Source: Bacteroidales bacterium (GTDB lineage: Bacteria > Bacteroidota > Bacteroidia > Bacteroidales > P3). Taken from it: a stretch of 64,000 bases of DNA. The notes under the pieces were generated by a model. The model saw nothing but the letters and a program-made list of their open reading frames with translations. It was not told the DNA's origin and did no database searches. The position numbers and the translations under genes are program-made. Numbering within the stretch: the stretch's first letter is position 1; the number at the start of each line of letters is the position of its first letter. The DNA is taken from contig JAISGN010000012.1 in the NCBI GenBank assembly GCA_031263015.1, positions 62,001 through 126,000 on the forward strand, read 5' to 3'. Shown here in pieces: positions 43,978-51,976 of this stretch.

Positions 43978-45315
43978 ATGAAAAATAACAACCAAACCAG
44001 AGAACAATTAGTCATGCAGTATTTTTGGGAAGGTCAAGACGCTTTTCTGTGTGGGCAATATGAGAAAGCAATAGAATGTTTTCAGAAGATAATAGGATTA
44101 GACCCTATTTATGACTTCTTATACGAACCAATAGGATGTGCTTATATCGAATTAGGAAAAGTAGAACCAGCAGTTGATGCTCTGAAAACAGGTAGAATGA
44201 CTTTATTGGACATTTTTAATATGTCCTCTTATAACTTTGGTAATGCAAAATATAAAAAGAAGTTTATAAAAGTACTTAACAAATTATTGGATGTTCCAAA
44301 ATATGATAAGTTCTTTGAATCTATAGTGCTGAAAGATAATAAAGAAGGGTACAAAGATATTTATATTCAATCGTTGCTAATAATGAGCAAATTGCATGTT
44401 GAAAACAATGAAACGTTATCAAAGTTAGAGAAATCGGTGGCTCATAATACAACAGTGAAAACTGCAAGGAATTTGTTATTTAAAGATAGTGAGTTTAGGC
44501 TTTCAGATACTGATAATCTTAATGACCCTTCGGAAGGCTTATCTCTTCTTAAGGCACTTAAAATAAAGGAAAAGGATTATCCGAAAGTAGACAAAGACAA
44601 TGCTTTTGTAGCTTCTTTTTCTTTTAATCTTGAAAATCTGACTATGCTTCGCCTATATGGTAAAGATGAGAGCAAAAAAGAAGCAACCGGAGTGAGCATT
44701 GTCTTTAATAAAACATTCTTTGATGCTAATAATAAAGGCTGTTTATCGCCTAATAATAAGAAATCCGTAGTAGAAAATAAGATAATAACCGAAACAAAAT
44801 CTGATAATAAAGCATCCTTATATCGTTGTGTATATATAGACCCTGATAACGGATTTGTAGAATCTATTTCCCATAAAGACAAATATGCTTTGAAAAGAGA
44901 GAAAGCAAAGGACGGCGATATTGAACAGTACGAAGCAGCAATTAAAGACTTGACCTGTGATATTAAAGAAGGACTTAAAGAGTTGGAAAGAAAAATTAAA
45001 AAGTTGGATAAGGAGATTGTAGCAAAGTTATTGTTGCAATTGCGATATTTAATTAAGGATGTAGCCTTCAAAGATGAACAAGAGTGCCGCATAATTCAAG
45101 TTGCGGACATTACAGATAAAGAAAAGGTTAATGTAGATGAAGCAAAAAATACGTTGTTTCTTAATTATATTAAAGTGGAGGACTATGTTGAGGAATTAAT
45201 ATTTGCTCCTAATGTGGATAAAAGGGATATTAATAATTTTGAAAAACGTTTTATACACGAAGGAAAAAGAAAAATAGAATGCAGATTGAGCAAACTGCCG
45301 TATTATTCGGTATAA
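43978..45315 (+). CDS. TPR-DUF2971 fusion protein
   Basis: This 445-aa cytoplasmic protein has no signal or TM segment. Residues about 10-75 form TPR-like helices (FLCGQYEKAIECFQKIIGLDP, GCAYIELGKVEPAVDAL). The rest resembles DUF2971: FRLSDTDNLNDPSEGLSLL (the FNDPFE-like motif), FVASFSFNLENLTMLRLYGKD (the SFS..MW-like block), GVSIVF, and FKDEQECRIIQV (the ExEyRli motif). A charged coiled insertion lies at 315-350. DUF2971 proteins are poorly characterised and often occur in accessory or defence-like loci. It converges on the FAH gene with only 2 bp between stops. The assignment rests on motif spacing recalled from the family. Confidence 0.6.
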   Translation: MKNNNQTREQLVMQYFWEGQDAFLCGQYEKAIECFQKIIGLDPIYDFLYEPIGCAYIELGKVEPAVDALKTGRMTLLDIFNMSSYNFGNAKYKKKFIKVLNKLLDVPKYDKFFESIVLKDNKEGYKDIYIQSLLIMSKLHVENNETLSKLEKSVAHNTTVKTARNLLFKDSEFRLSDTDNLNDPSEGLSLLKALKIKEKDYPKVDKDNAFVASFSFNLENLTMLRLYGKDESKKEATGVSIVFNKTFFDANNKGCLSPNNKKSVVENKIITETKSDNKASLYRCVYIDPDNGFVESISHKDKYALKREKAKDGDIEQYEAAIKDLTCDIKEGLKELERKIKKLDKEIVAKLLLQLRYLIKDVAFKDEQECRIIQVADITDKEKVNVDEAKNTLFLNYIKVEDYVEELIFAPNVDKRDINNFEKRFIHEGKRKIECRLSKLPYYSV

Positions 45316-45317
45316 TA

Positions 45318-45929
45318 TTACTTTATTGTTAGGTTAAGCAGCGGTCTTGCTTCCAAATAGCCTGCGAAATGGTCGTTTATGTTGATTGAACCCACTCCTT
45401 GCGGCGTGCCTGTGAAGATTAAGTCCCCGACTTTTAAGGTTACAAACTGCGAAACGTAAGCAATAATCTCATCAACCGAGAAAATCATTGACCCCGTATT
45501 TGCTTCCTGCACCCTGATGCCGTTTTTCGTCAAAGCGAAGTCAAGATTCGTTATCTCCTTACCAAGAGAGGAGAGGGGTATGAACTCACTTACGGGTGCC
45601 GAATAGTCAAAAGCCTTTGACAAAGTCCAGGGTAAGCCCTGCGAAATCTCCTTCTGTTGTATGTCTCTCGCCGTTATGTCCAGTCCGATTGCCACTTCAT
45701 TGTAATAGTTTTTGGCAAAAGCCCTGTCAATGCACTTTCCGACCTTGCATATCTTCACAACCAACTCGCATTCGTACTCAAAACGCTCGGCAAACGAAGG
45801 AAGGTAAAAGTCTTCTCCGCTTGTGAGAGCCGTATCGGGCTTAAAGAAAAACAGAGGCTTGGCAGGAACGGCATGATGCAACTCTTCGGCGTGCTCAATG
45901 TAGTTTCTGCCGACACAGATTATCTTCAT
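45318..45929 (-). CDS. Fumarylacetoacetate hydrolase family protein
   Basis: This 203-aa enzyme of the FAH superfamily is of the small, YcgM/FAHD1-like kind, which hydrolyses or decarboxylates acylpyruvates or oxaloacetate-like acids. Visible signatures: KIICVGRNYIEHAEEL, FFFKPDTAL, the metal-binding EYECELVVKI (E..E pair), GLDITARDIQ, KAFDYSAPVSEF and the C-terminal IFTGTPQGVGSI. The substrate is unknown. It starts 6 nt after the exonuclease gene and is last in the FKBP-DnaQ-FAH operon. Confidence 0.9.
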   Translation of the reverse strand: MKIICVGRNYIEHAEELHHAVPAKPLFFFKPDTALTSGEDFYLPSFAERFEYECELVVKICKVGKCIDRAFAKNYYNEVAIGLDITARDIQQKEISQGLPWTLSKAFDYSAPVSEFIPLSSLGKEITNLDFALTKNGIRVQEANTGSMIFSVDEIIAYVSQFVTLKVGDLIFTGTPQGVGSININDHFAGYLEARPLLNLTIK

Positions 45930-45935
45930 AGCGTG

Positions 45936-46736
45936 CTAATTAAAGGCTCTGATGCGGATTTCGTTGATAATACGCTTGGTGGATAAAGGAAAATCGCTCC
46001 GCATTATCCAATCGTAATACGAAGGGTCGGTTTTGAAAACCTCTTCCACTGCTTTGCCCTTGTATTTGCCGAAATTGAAGGTTTCTTTGCCCCTTTCATC
46101 AAAGCATAACATCCCCGTTAGGTCGGCATACTTGGTAAAGGTGGAGAATTGGCTCAATGCGTCCATATCATTGACTATCGGCGTGGTCGCTCCCTTCTCA
46201 TCCTCGTAGCGAACGCCCTTATAATAGTCAAGTTGGCTTTTAAGAACCTCATAAGTCGCCCTTGTGTCGGCACAGGCGCTGTGATTATCAACCAAATCCT
46301 TCTTACAATAAAATTTATATGCCCCTTTGAGAGTGCGAGGCTCCATTTTGTGGAATATATTCTGCACATCAATCAGCCGTCTGCAAGTTACGGAAAAGTC
46401 AATGCCCGCTCTCAAAAATTCTTCCGCCAACATAGGGACGTCAAACCTGTTAGAATTGTAGCCGCATAAGTCCGCATCGCCTACAAAGCCCAGAAGGTCG
46501 TCCGCAATCTGCTTAAAAGTCGGTTTATCCTTGACATCCTCGTTGCGGATGCCGTGAATAGCGGTGGCTTGTGGCGGAATAGGGACGGCAGGGTTGATAA
46601 GCAGGCTTTTTTCCTCCTCTCTGCCGTCGGGCATTATCTTTATCATGCATATTTCTACTATTCTGTCGTGCCCAACGATGGTTCCGGTGGTTTCAAGGTC
46701 AAATATTATTAATGGCTTTGTGAGGTTTAGCTGCAT
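45936..46736 (-). CDS. DnaQ-like 3'-5' exonuclease (DEDDh family)
   Basis: This 266-aa exonuclease has the four acidic residues and histidine of the DEDDh class: IIFDLETTG (Exo I), GYNSNRFDVPML (Exo II), and HSACADTRATYEVL (Exo IIIepsilon, with His and Asp). The C-terminal 90 residues (FGKYKGKAVEEVFKTDPSYYDWIMRSDF) match a small DUF3820-type domain often attached to these proteins. It is not the polymerase III epsilon subunit itself by size and tail. The ATG abuts the stop codon of the FKBP gene, so translation is coupled. Confidence 0.9.
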   Translation of the reverse strand: MQLNLTKPLIIFDLETTGTIVGHDRIVEICMIKIMPDGREEEKSLLINPAVPIPPQATAIHGIRNEDVKDKPTFKQIADDLLGFVGDADLCGYNSNRFDVPMLAEEFLRAGIDFSVTCRRLIDVQNIFHKMEPRTLKGAYKFYCKKDLVDNHSACADTRATYEVLKSQLDYYKGVRYEDEKGATTPIVNDMDALSQFSTFTKYADLTGMLCFDERGKETFNFGKYKGKAVEEVFKTDPSYYDWIMRSDFPLSTKRIINEIRIRAFN

Positions 46737-47765
46737 TTATTTCTTGTTTGATTTGGTTGCTTTGGTAGTCTGTTTGGTTGTTGTAGCCTTTTGTGTTTTT
46801 GCAGCAGGCTTTGGTGTTATCTTTATAGGGGTTGGCTGTGCGGCAGCAGGCGCTTGTTCCACTGATACCAACTCCAATTCAAATACTAACGGGGAATACG
46901 GCATTATTTCGCCTCTTTGCTGTCCGCCGTAAGCCAAAGCGGAAGGCAGAACAATGATTGCTTTTCCTCCTTCTTTCATCATTTTCACTCCTCTCTCAAA
47001 TCCGTCAATCATTTGCCGCTTTCCGATAGAGAATTGCAGCGGTTCGTATTTTCTTCCTTGCTGATACATACCTTCTTGCTTGGCTACGTCTTCCACAGAG
47101 GTGTCAAAAAGTTTGCCGTTTAAGAATCTGCCGACATAATGCACCTTTACAATGCTGTTGCTGTCGGGTTTTGCTCCCGTGCCTTCCGATACCGAATTGT
47201 AGTAAATACCATTCACGGCAACGTTGCTATATCCTTTTTCTTTCAAATACTCTTCTATCTTGCCGCCTTCAAGACCTCTGAGGCTGTCTGCAACTTTCTC
47301 CATAGCGATATGGCGTATTGAATCAGCCTTACGCATTTCGGCTTCGGTGGTCGTTGAATCTATTTGCACCTTAAAGAAGGCATATTGTTCTTTTGTGAAG
47401 AATAGCGGCAACTGCATCACCTTTCCTATTGAGTCATAAGGAAAAGCAAACGTGCAAACCTCACCTGTGCGCATCATCATCAAGCCTTGCATCAGGTCTC
47501 CTTTGAACTGGTTCTGCTTCATGGTCGCCATAAACACCGGTTGCGAAGGTTGGTTGAAGGTATTCAAGGTTATGCTGTCGCCAAGTCTTACCGACGCATG
47601 TCCGATGATGATATCGCCTTCCTTAATCTTCGTTCCGCTGTCGTTTTTCTTCTCAAACTTATACACAACTCCGCTTTGGTCGGTCGTAAAGCCCTCAAGC
47701 GGGTTCTGTGCCATAATATTATTAACGGCAAACGCCATTACAATCATTAAAATTCTTCTTTTCAT
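46737..47765 (-). CDS. Exported FKBP-type peptidyl-prolyl isomerase with basic C-terminal tail
   Basis: This protein of about 342 aa has a signal peptide (MKRRILMIVMAFAVNNIMA-Q), an N-terminal beta-rich region (GVVYKFEKKNDSGTKIKEGD) that looks like a divergent FKBP copy, and a complete FKBP domain at about 210-300 (VKVHYVGRFLNGKLFDTS, MIDGFERGVKMMKEG, ALAYGGQQRGE). The last 35 residues are alanine, proline, threonine and lysine-rich. I start it at 47765; an in-frame ATG at 47795 lies inside the TATCTTTG promoter box. It is first in the FKBP-DnaQ-FAH operon and acts in the periplasm. Confidence 0.9.
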   Translation of the reverse strand: MKRRILMIVMAFAVNNIMAQNPLEGFTTDQSGVVYKFEKKNDSGTKIKEGDIIIGHASVRLGDSITLNTFNQPSQPVFMATMKQNQFKGDLMQGLMMMRTGEVCTFAFPYDSIGKVMQLPLFFTKEQYAFFKVQIDSTTTEAEMRKADSIRHIAMEKVADSLRGLEGGKIEEYLKEKGYSNVAVNGIYYNSVSEGTGAKPDSNSIVKVHYVGRFLNGKLFDTSVEDVAKQEGMYQQGRKYEPLQFSIGKRQMIDGFERGVKMMKEGGKAIIVLPSALAYGGQQRGEIMPYSPLVFELELVSVEQAPAAAQPTPIKITPKPAAKTQKATTTKQTTKATKSNKK

Positions 47766-47792
47766 TTTTTTATTTCTTTTTTTAAACGCTTG

Positions 47793-47800
47793 CAAAGATA
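47793..47800 (-). promoter_or_regulatory. Putative -7 element for the FKBP-DnaQ-FAH operon
   Basis: On the minus strand this reads TATCTTTG followed by C, 27 nt before the ATG at 47765. Confidence 0.6.
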
Positions 47801-47879
47801 CAATAATTCTTCCGAAACATTATCAGTGCGTGTCGGATTGACGTTATTTTTTTCTCAAACACTATTTCGTTTTTCTGTT

Positions 47880-47984
47880 CTCTCATTTGGTTAAAATATT
47901 CCTTGATTTCGTTTAAATGAAACTTGATTTCGTTTTTGCAAAAGGCTGTTTCATTCAGGCGAAACGATGTTTGAGGATAATATT
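47880..47984. repeat. 21-bp repeat array R12 (5 units) abutting the DRTGG gene promoter
   Basis: Units start at 47880 (CATTTGGTTAAAATATT type), 47901 (CCTTGATTTCGTTT), 47922 (ACTTGATTTCGTTT), 47943 (GGCTG core) and 47964 (CGATG core). The AAAATATT-CCTTGATTTC junction is the same as in R4 and R8. The array ends 1 bp before the -7 box. Confidence 0.9.
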
Positions 47985-47985
47985 G

Positions 47986-47993
47986 TATCTTTG
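47986..47993 (+). promoter_or_regulatory. Putative -7 element for the DRTGG-PHP unit
   Basis: TATCTTTG followed by C, 30 nt before the ATG at 48024. Confidence 0.6.
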
Positions 47994-48023
47994 CAACATA
48001 ACTAAACAAGAATTTATAAGATT

Positions 48024-48359
48024 ATGACAGTAGATAATTTGGCTAAAACCTTAGGATTGAAGGTTGTTTGCGGAGAAAAAGGACTTCAAAATGAGATATT
48101 GGGCGGCTATGTCTCCGATTTGTTAAGCGATGTTATGGGAAACGCCGAGCAAGGTCAGGCATGGATTACGTTGCAAGTGCATAAGAATATAATGGCTATT
48201 GCTTCCCTTAAAGAATTAGCCTGTATTATTGTTGTCAAAGGCTTGATTCCAAACACCGAAACCATAGAACAGAGCAACGAAGAAGGCATCCCTATTCTCA
48301 GTACGGAGAGTGAGACGTTTGAAATAGCAGGTCGTCTTTATGAACTCTTACAAGGCTGA
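48024..48359 (+). CDS. DRTGG domain protein
   Basis: This 111-aa protein is a single DRTGG domain. Signatures are GGYVSDLLSDVMGNAEQGQAW, ITLQVHKNIMAIASLKELACIIV and the C-terminal EGIPILSTESETFEIAGRLYELL. DRTGG domains occur in phosphotransacetylases and as stand-alone proteins near hydrogenase or PHP genes; the ligand is unknown. Its 3' end overlaps the PHP gene by 20 bp, so the two are translationally coupled. Related clusters elsewhere often include [FeFe]-hydrogenase subunits; none is seen here. Confidence 0.85.
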   Translation: MTVDNLAKTLGLKVVCGEKGLQNEILGGYVSDLLSDVMGNAEQGQAWITLQVHKNIMAIASLKELACIIVVKGLIPNTETIEQSNEEGIPILSTESETFEIAGRLYELLQG

Positions 48360-49083
48360 TTTACATATTCATTCCGTTTTGTCGCCTTGCGGAGATTTGG
48401 AGATGAGTCCTGCAAACATCATCGCCAAAGCGAAGGAAGAAGGTTTGCAAATCATAGGTCTTGCCGACCATAACTCAACTCTGCACTGCAAACTCACAAA
48501 ATCAATCGGGCAAAAGGAAGGAATATTTGTGCTTTGCGGGGCAGAAGTTACCTCAAAGGAAGAAGCACATTGTCTTTGCTTCTTTGAGCATGATGCGGAA
48601 CTTGATTTGTTTCAGTCATGGCTTGAAGAGAAAATTGCCAAGATTGAGTTGGATGAAGAGAAATTTGGTTATCAGTTGGTGGTTGATGAGAATGAAGAGA
48701 TTATTGCTCAACCCCCGTTCCTTTTAACTTCTGCCATTGATGCGGATATTGATGAGATTTATGACAAAGTTCATTCGCTTAACGGATTGTTTGTTCCTGC
48801 TCACGTCAATCGGCAAGCCAACAGTTTGATGTCGCAGTTGGGATTTGTGCCTCCTGATTTGCGTGCCGATGGATTGGAGATTTCCAAGCACGTAACGAAG
48901 ACTGATTTCCTTAAAAAGAATGCTTACCTCAAACGTTTTCAGTTTATACAATCTTCCGATGCGCATTTTGTCCATTTAATCGGCGAAACATTTTGCTTCT
49001 TTCATATTTCGGAGCCGTCTTTTGAAGAGATACGCAAAGCATTCGGCAATAAAGACGGACGCTTTATTCAAACCGTAGAGTAA
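48340..49083 (+). CDS. PHP domain phosphoesterase
   Basis: This 247-aa metal-dependent phosphoesterase-like protein has the PHP motifs ADLHIHSVLSPCGD (HxH), GLADHNST (DH), LCGAEVTSKEEAHCLCFF (E and H), PAHVNRQA and SSDAHF (final DxH). Characterised relatives hydrolyse nucleotide or histidinol-type phosphates; the substrate of this sub-family is unknown. It overlaps the DRTGG gene and probably works with it. It is followed by about 100 bp and the hflX promoter. Confidence 0.87.
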   Translation: MNSYKADLHIHSVLSPCGDLEMSPANIIAKAKEEGLQIIGLADHNSTLHCKLTKSIGQKEGIFVLCGAEVTSKEEAHCLCFFEHDAELDLFQSWLEEKIAKIELDEEKFGYQLVVDENEEIIAQPPFLLTSAIDADIDEIYDKVHSLNGLFVPAHVNRQANSLMSQLGFVPPDLRADGLEISKHVTKTDFLKKNAYLKRFQFIQSSDAHFVHLIGETFCFFHISEPSFEEIRKAFGNKDGRFIQTVE

Positions 49084-49116
49084 AAGCCGCCAATCAGGCA
49101 GTTAAAGAAAATATCT

Positions 49117-49124
49117 TATCTTTG
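49117..49124 (+). promoter_or_regulatory. Putative -7 element for hflX
   Basis: TATCTTTG followed by C, 57 nt before the ATG at 49182. Confidence 0.55.
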
Positions 49125-49181
49125 CAAACTTGATTTGGCAGCCTTGAAACCAAAGAATATTATAACCTAAATTGATTTCCT

Positions 49182-50396
49182 ATGATTGAAACATACAGAG
49201 AACCCGATAGATGTGTCGTTGTCGGCGTTTGTACGCCCAATGTAACACAGCAACAAGCAGAAGAATATCTTGATGAGTTGGTTTTCCTCATTGATACGGC
49301 TGGTGCAGTGGTTGAAAAGCGGTTTTTGCAAAATCTTAAAGCCATTGACCAACGTACTTATGTGGGAAGCGGCAAATTAAATGAGATTTTGGAATACGTA
49401 ACGGCTGCCGAATTGGAATGGATTGTCTTTGACGATGAACTTTCGCCGGCTCAATTAAGAAATATTGAGAGAGAATTAAAAGGAGTGCATGTCTTGGACA
49501 GAACAGGTTTGATATTAAATATTTTTGCTCAAAGAGCCAGAACAGCAGAGGCTAAGACTCAGGTAGAATTGGCTCAATATCAATATCTTTTGCCGCGTCT
49601 TACACGTATGTGGTCGCATCTGGACCGTCAAAGGGGAGGCGGCGGCTTAACGATGCGGGGTGCGGGCGAAACACAATTAGAAACCGACCGCCGTATTGTG
49701 CTCAGTAAGATAGCGTTATTAAAGGAAAAACTATCAATTATAGACCGCCAAAAATCAACGCAGCGTTCCAACAGAGGGGAGTTAGTGAGGGTCGCTCTTG
49801 TTGGCTACACAAATGTCGGAAAATCAACGCTTATGAACCTGATTTCCAAGAGCGATGTCTTTGCGGAAAACAAACTCTTTGCAACATTGGATACTACTGT
49901 ACGTAAGGTAGTTATAGATAATCTTCCTTTCCTGCTTTCCGACACTGTTGGCTTCATTCGCAAACTTCCTCACGGGCTTGTAGAAAGTTTTAAATCCACT
50001 CTTGACGAGGTTCGGGAGTCAGACCTTTTGATACACGTTGTTGATATTTCTCATCCGTCTTTTGAACAGCAGATAGACGTTGTAAATCAAACATTACGAG
50101 AGATTTCCGCTGATGATAAACCGACAATTTTGCTTTTTAACAAGATTGACGCTTACAGATTTGAGCCAAAGGAAGAAGAGGATTTGACTCCGATTGAAAG
50201 GAAGAATTTTTCTCTACAACAGATTGAAACTTATTGTGTTGAGAAGTATGGTGCGGAATGTTTCTTTATGTCTGCCAAAGAGTGTCGCAATTCTGCTAAT
50301 CAAACAAATGATATGACCCAACTTAGAGTGCTGCTTTACAATTGGATAAAGGACATTCACGCTATTCGTTATCCGAATAATAACTTTCTTTACTAA
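49182..50396 (+). CDS. hflX: Ribosome-splitting GTPase HflX
   Basis: This 404-aa GTPase binds the 50S subunit and splits stalled ribosomes under stress. The N-terminal domain has VYVGSGK-like RTYVGSGKLNEI and FDDELSPAQLRNIE. The linker RLTRMWSHLDRQRGGGGLTMRGAGETQLETDRR is typical. G motifs: GYTNVGKST (G1), ATLDTTVRK (G2), DTVGFIRKLPHGLVESF (G3), LFNKIDAY (G4) and MSAKE (G5). It is full length and monocistronic. The long 21-bp array follows its stop. Confidence 0.96.
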   Translation: MIETYREPDRCVVVGVCTPNVTQQQAEEYLDELVFLIDTAGAVVEKRFLQNLKAIDQRTYVGSGKLNEILEYVTAAELEWIVFDDELSPAQLRNIERELKGVHVLDRTGLILNIFAQRARTAEAKTQVELAQYQYLLPRLTRMWSHLDRQRGGGGLTMRGAGETQLETDRRIVLSKIALLKEKLSIIDRQKSTQRSNRGELVRVALVGYTNVGKSTLMNLISKSDVFAENKLFATLDTTVRKVVIDNLPFLLSDTVGFIRKLPHGLVESFKSTLDEVRESDLLIHVVDISHPSFEQQIDVVNQTLREISADDKPTILLFNKIDAYRFEPKEEEDLTPIERKNFSLQQIETYCVEKYGAECFFMSAKECRNSANQTNDMTQLRVLLYNWIKDIHAIRYPNNNFLY

Positions 50397-50629
50397 TCTT
50401 CGCTCACAATTATCCCGATTCCCATTATATTGGGAGAGTCTCCCGTAAGCAGGGGAGGGTCTCCTGCAAGTTATTTTGAGTCATTCGCTCCTGATTTTGT
50501 CTCTCCATTAACTGTTTGAGCATCTCAATAAGTTAAGGGCAACCATATACACCTTATTGAGTACCTCATACACCTGAGAAAAATTCAATAAATTAAGTGG
50601 TTGTCATCTAAAATATAGCGATAACAACC
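50397..50629. other. Hairpin-rich region after hflX
   Basis: Three adjacent inverted repeats occur: CCCA/TGGG (50421-50434), GGGAGA-G-TCTCCC (50432-50444) and GCAGG..CCTGC (50449-50467). No T-run follows, so a canonical terminator is not supported. GGAGAGTCTCCC and GGAGGGTCTCCT are 21 bp apart, suggesting the following array may reach back to here in decayed form. Confidence 0.55.
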
Positions 50630-51053
50630 CAAAATCAAAAGGGAACTATTTTAAATCAAACGAGAGTGTAATAAAATCAAAGAGGAGCAGAATTAAATCA
50701 AACGAAAGCAGTATTAATTCAAAGGAGAGTATAATTAATTCAAATTGTAATAGTATTAAATGCTGTTAGAATATAAATAATTCATATTAGATATATTACT
50801 TTTCATATTAGAGATATTATATTAGATATTATAAGTACTAATTTTTATAGTATAGATATTATTTTTAATGTTTTAAATATTTATATCAATAGTACAGATA
50901 CTAATTTAAGTGTTTTAATTATTTATTCAGGTGTTTTAGATATTCATACATAGATATTATATACTTATATTAGTGTTTTGTTCTTAAATATTAGTAGTTT
51001 ATTTTTAAATATTAGTGTTCTATTTTCAAATATTAGTATTCCGTTTTAGGAAA
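50630..51053. repeat. Long 21-bp periodic array R13 (about 20 units)
   Basis: Six units based on AAATCAAAcGAGAGtgtAA begin at 50630, 50651, 50672, 50693, 50714 and 50735. About fourteen units in a register shifted by 4 bp begin at 50760 and run every 21 bp to 51033. The clearest are at 50865, 50907, 50928, 50970, 50991 and 51012 and are based on TTAGTGTTTTATTTTTAAATA-like sequence (20-mer part shown lacks the final base in several). The period is exact over more than 400 bp although individual units differ by up to half their bases. No continuous reading frame crosses it. Confidence 0.85.
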
Positions 51054-51114
51054 TTTGTATGAAAAAAATTTTTATTATTTTTTGAGAAATTGCATTTAAT
51101 TCAAAAATTTTTAG

Positions 51115-51122
51115 TACTTTTG
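51115..51122 (+). promoter_or_regulatory. Putative -7 element for the 51158 gene
   Basis: TACTTTTG followed by C, 35 nt before the ATG at 51158. Confidence 0.6.
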
Positions 51123-51157
51123 CAGAAGTTTTTAACCAATAAAATTAAATATTAACT

Positions 51158-51826
51158 ATGTCAGCTTCAAGTAAAAATTTTCAATCTGCAGATGCTCTTT
51201 ACAATGTTTTTCAACATAATTTAGTTGAATATCTGTTAAATACACCTGCAATAATTCCTTTAAAGGATAATGAAGTAGCCGATTTAAAAGAAAAATCGGA
51301 AGAATGGAATAATCGGTGGGAAGAATATTCTAATTTGGCAACCCGAACACCTGTTGTAGTAGAAGCAAAAAATAATGCAAGGAAAAATTTAACTGCTTTA
51401 CTGCGTTATTTAATTGGTAAATATATCACATACAATGAATTAGTTACCGATGAACAAAGATTAGCACTCGGATTAACTGTTAGAGACAAAATAAAAACTC
51501 CGAGAACAATTCCAACAGTTGCATTAAATCTTTTCGTTGAAAGTAAAGCAGGTCTAAATCTGTTGAGAGTGCGTTTCGGTGAAGATAAAACCAGTCGCGC
51601 TATTCCTTTTGGGGCTGATGGTTTTGAGATTTATCAAAAATTTGATGCGTTTTCGGATGACGTTTCTACCTATAAATATGTAGGAATTTCGCCTAAGAAT
51701 CCAATGAGAATAGAATATGACGACACGCAACTTAAAGGTGCAAAGGTTTGGTATTGTGTGCGTTTGTATAATAAGCAAGGCGAAAAAGGACCTTGGTCAA
51801 ACTTCGCATTAGGAATAATAATATAA
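51158..51826 (+). CDS. Uncharacterised protein with helical N-terminal and FnIII-like C-terminal half
   Basis: This 222-aa protein lacks a signal peptide. Residues 1-100 are helical, with an N-terminal LKEKSEEWNNRWEEY segment, a RTPVVVEAKNNARKNL segment and YITYNELVTDEQRLALGL. After a TP-rich linker (RDKIKTPRTIPTV) come about 100 residues of beta pattern ending VWYCVRLYNKQGEKGPWSNF, reminiscent of a fibronectin III strand. I recall similar architectures (helical piece with RTP..AAK, 'YNxxVTDxDRxxxGLxVxD') in hypothetical proteins of Bacteroidota and Spirochaetota, but no function. It is monocistronic, between the long array and the 51977 gene. Confidence 0.75.
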   Translation: MSASSKNFQSADALYNVFQHNLVEYLLNTPAIIPLKDNEVADLKEKSEEWNNRWEEYSNLATRTPVVVEAKNNARKNLTALLRYLIGKYITYNELVTDEQRLALGLTVRDKIKTPRTIPTVALNLFVESKAGLNLLRVRFGEDKTSRAIPFGADGFEIYQKFDAFSDDVSTYKYVGISPKNPMRIEYDDTQLKGAKVWYCVRLYNKQGEKGPWSNFALGIII

Positions 51827-51901
51827 GCAATCAGTGTTAGGTATAAATTAGTATAATTTTAATAAAATTTAATTAAGTTTGGATTTGGATGATTTAATCT
51901 A

Positions 51902-51931
51902 TTTGCAATTTTATAAAAAGTTGTATCTTTG
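51902..51931 (+). promoter_or_regulatory. Promoter of the 51977 gene-cutC unit
   Basis: TTTG at 51902-51905, an 18-nt spacer and TATCTTTG at 51924-51931; the ATG is 45 nt downstream. Confidence 0.65.
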
Positions 51932-51976
51932 CAAACTTAAACTTAAAATTATCTAAATAAAAACTAAATTCTTATT

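Noticed and set aside
50578..50770. Possible decayed coding region with a KSNESxI heptad pattern
   Set aside because: The frame has no start codon and stops after six units, and the second half of the array has stops in every frame. The 21-bp period also occurs at non-coding loci, so a coding origin is not needed.
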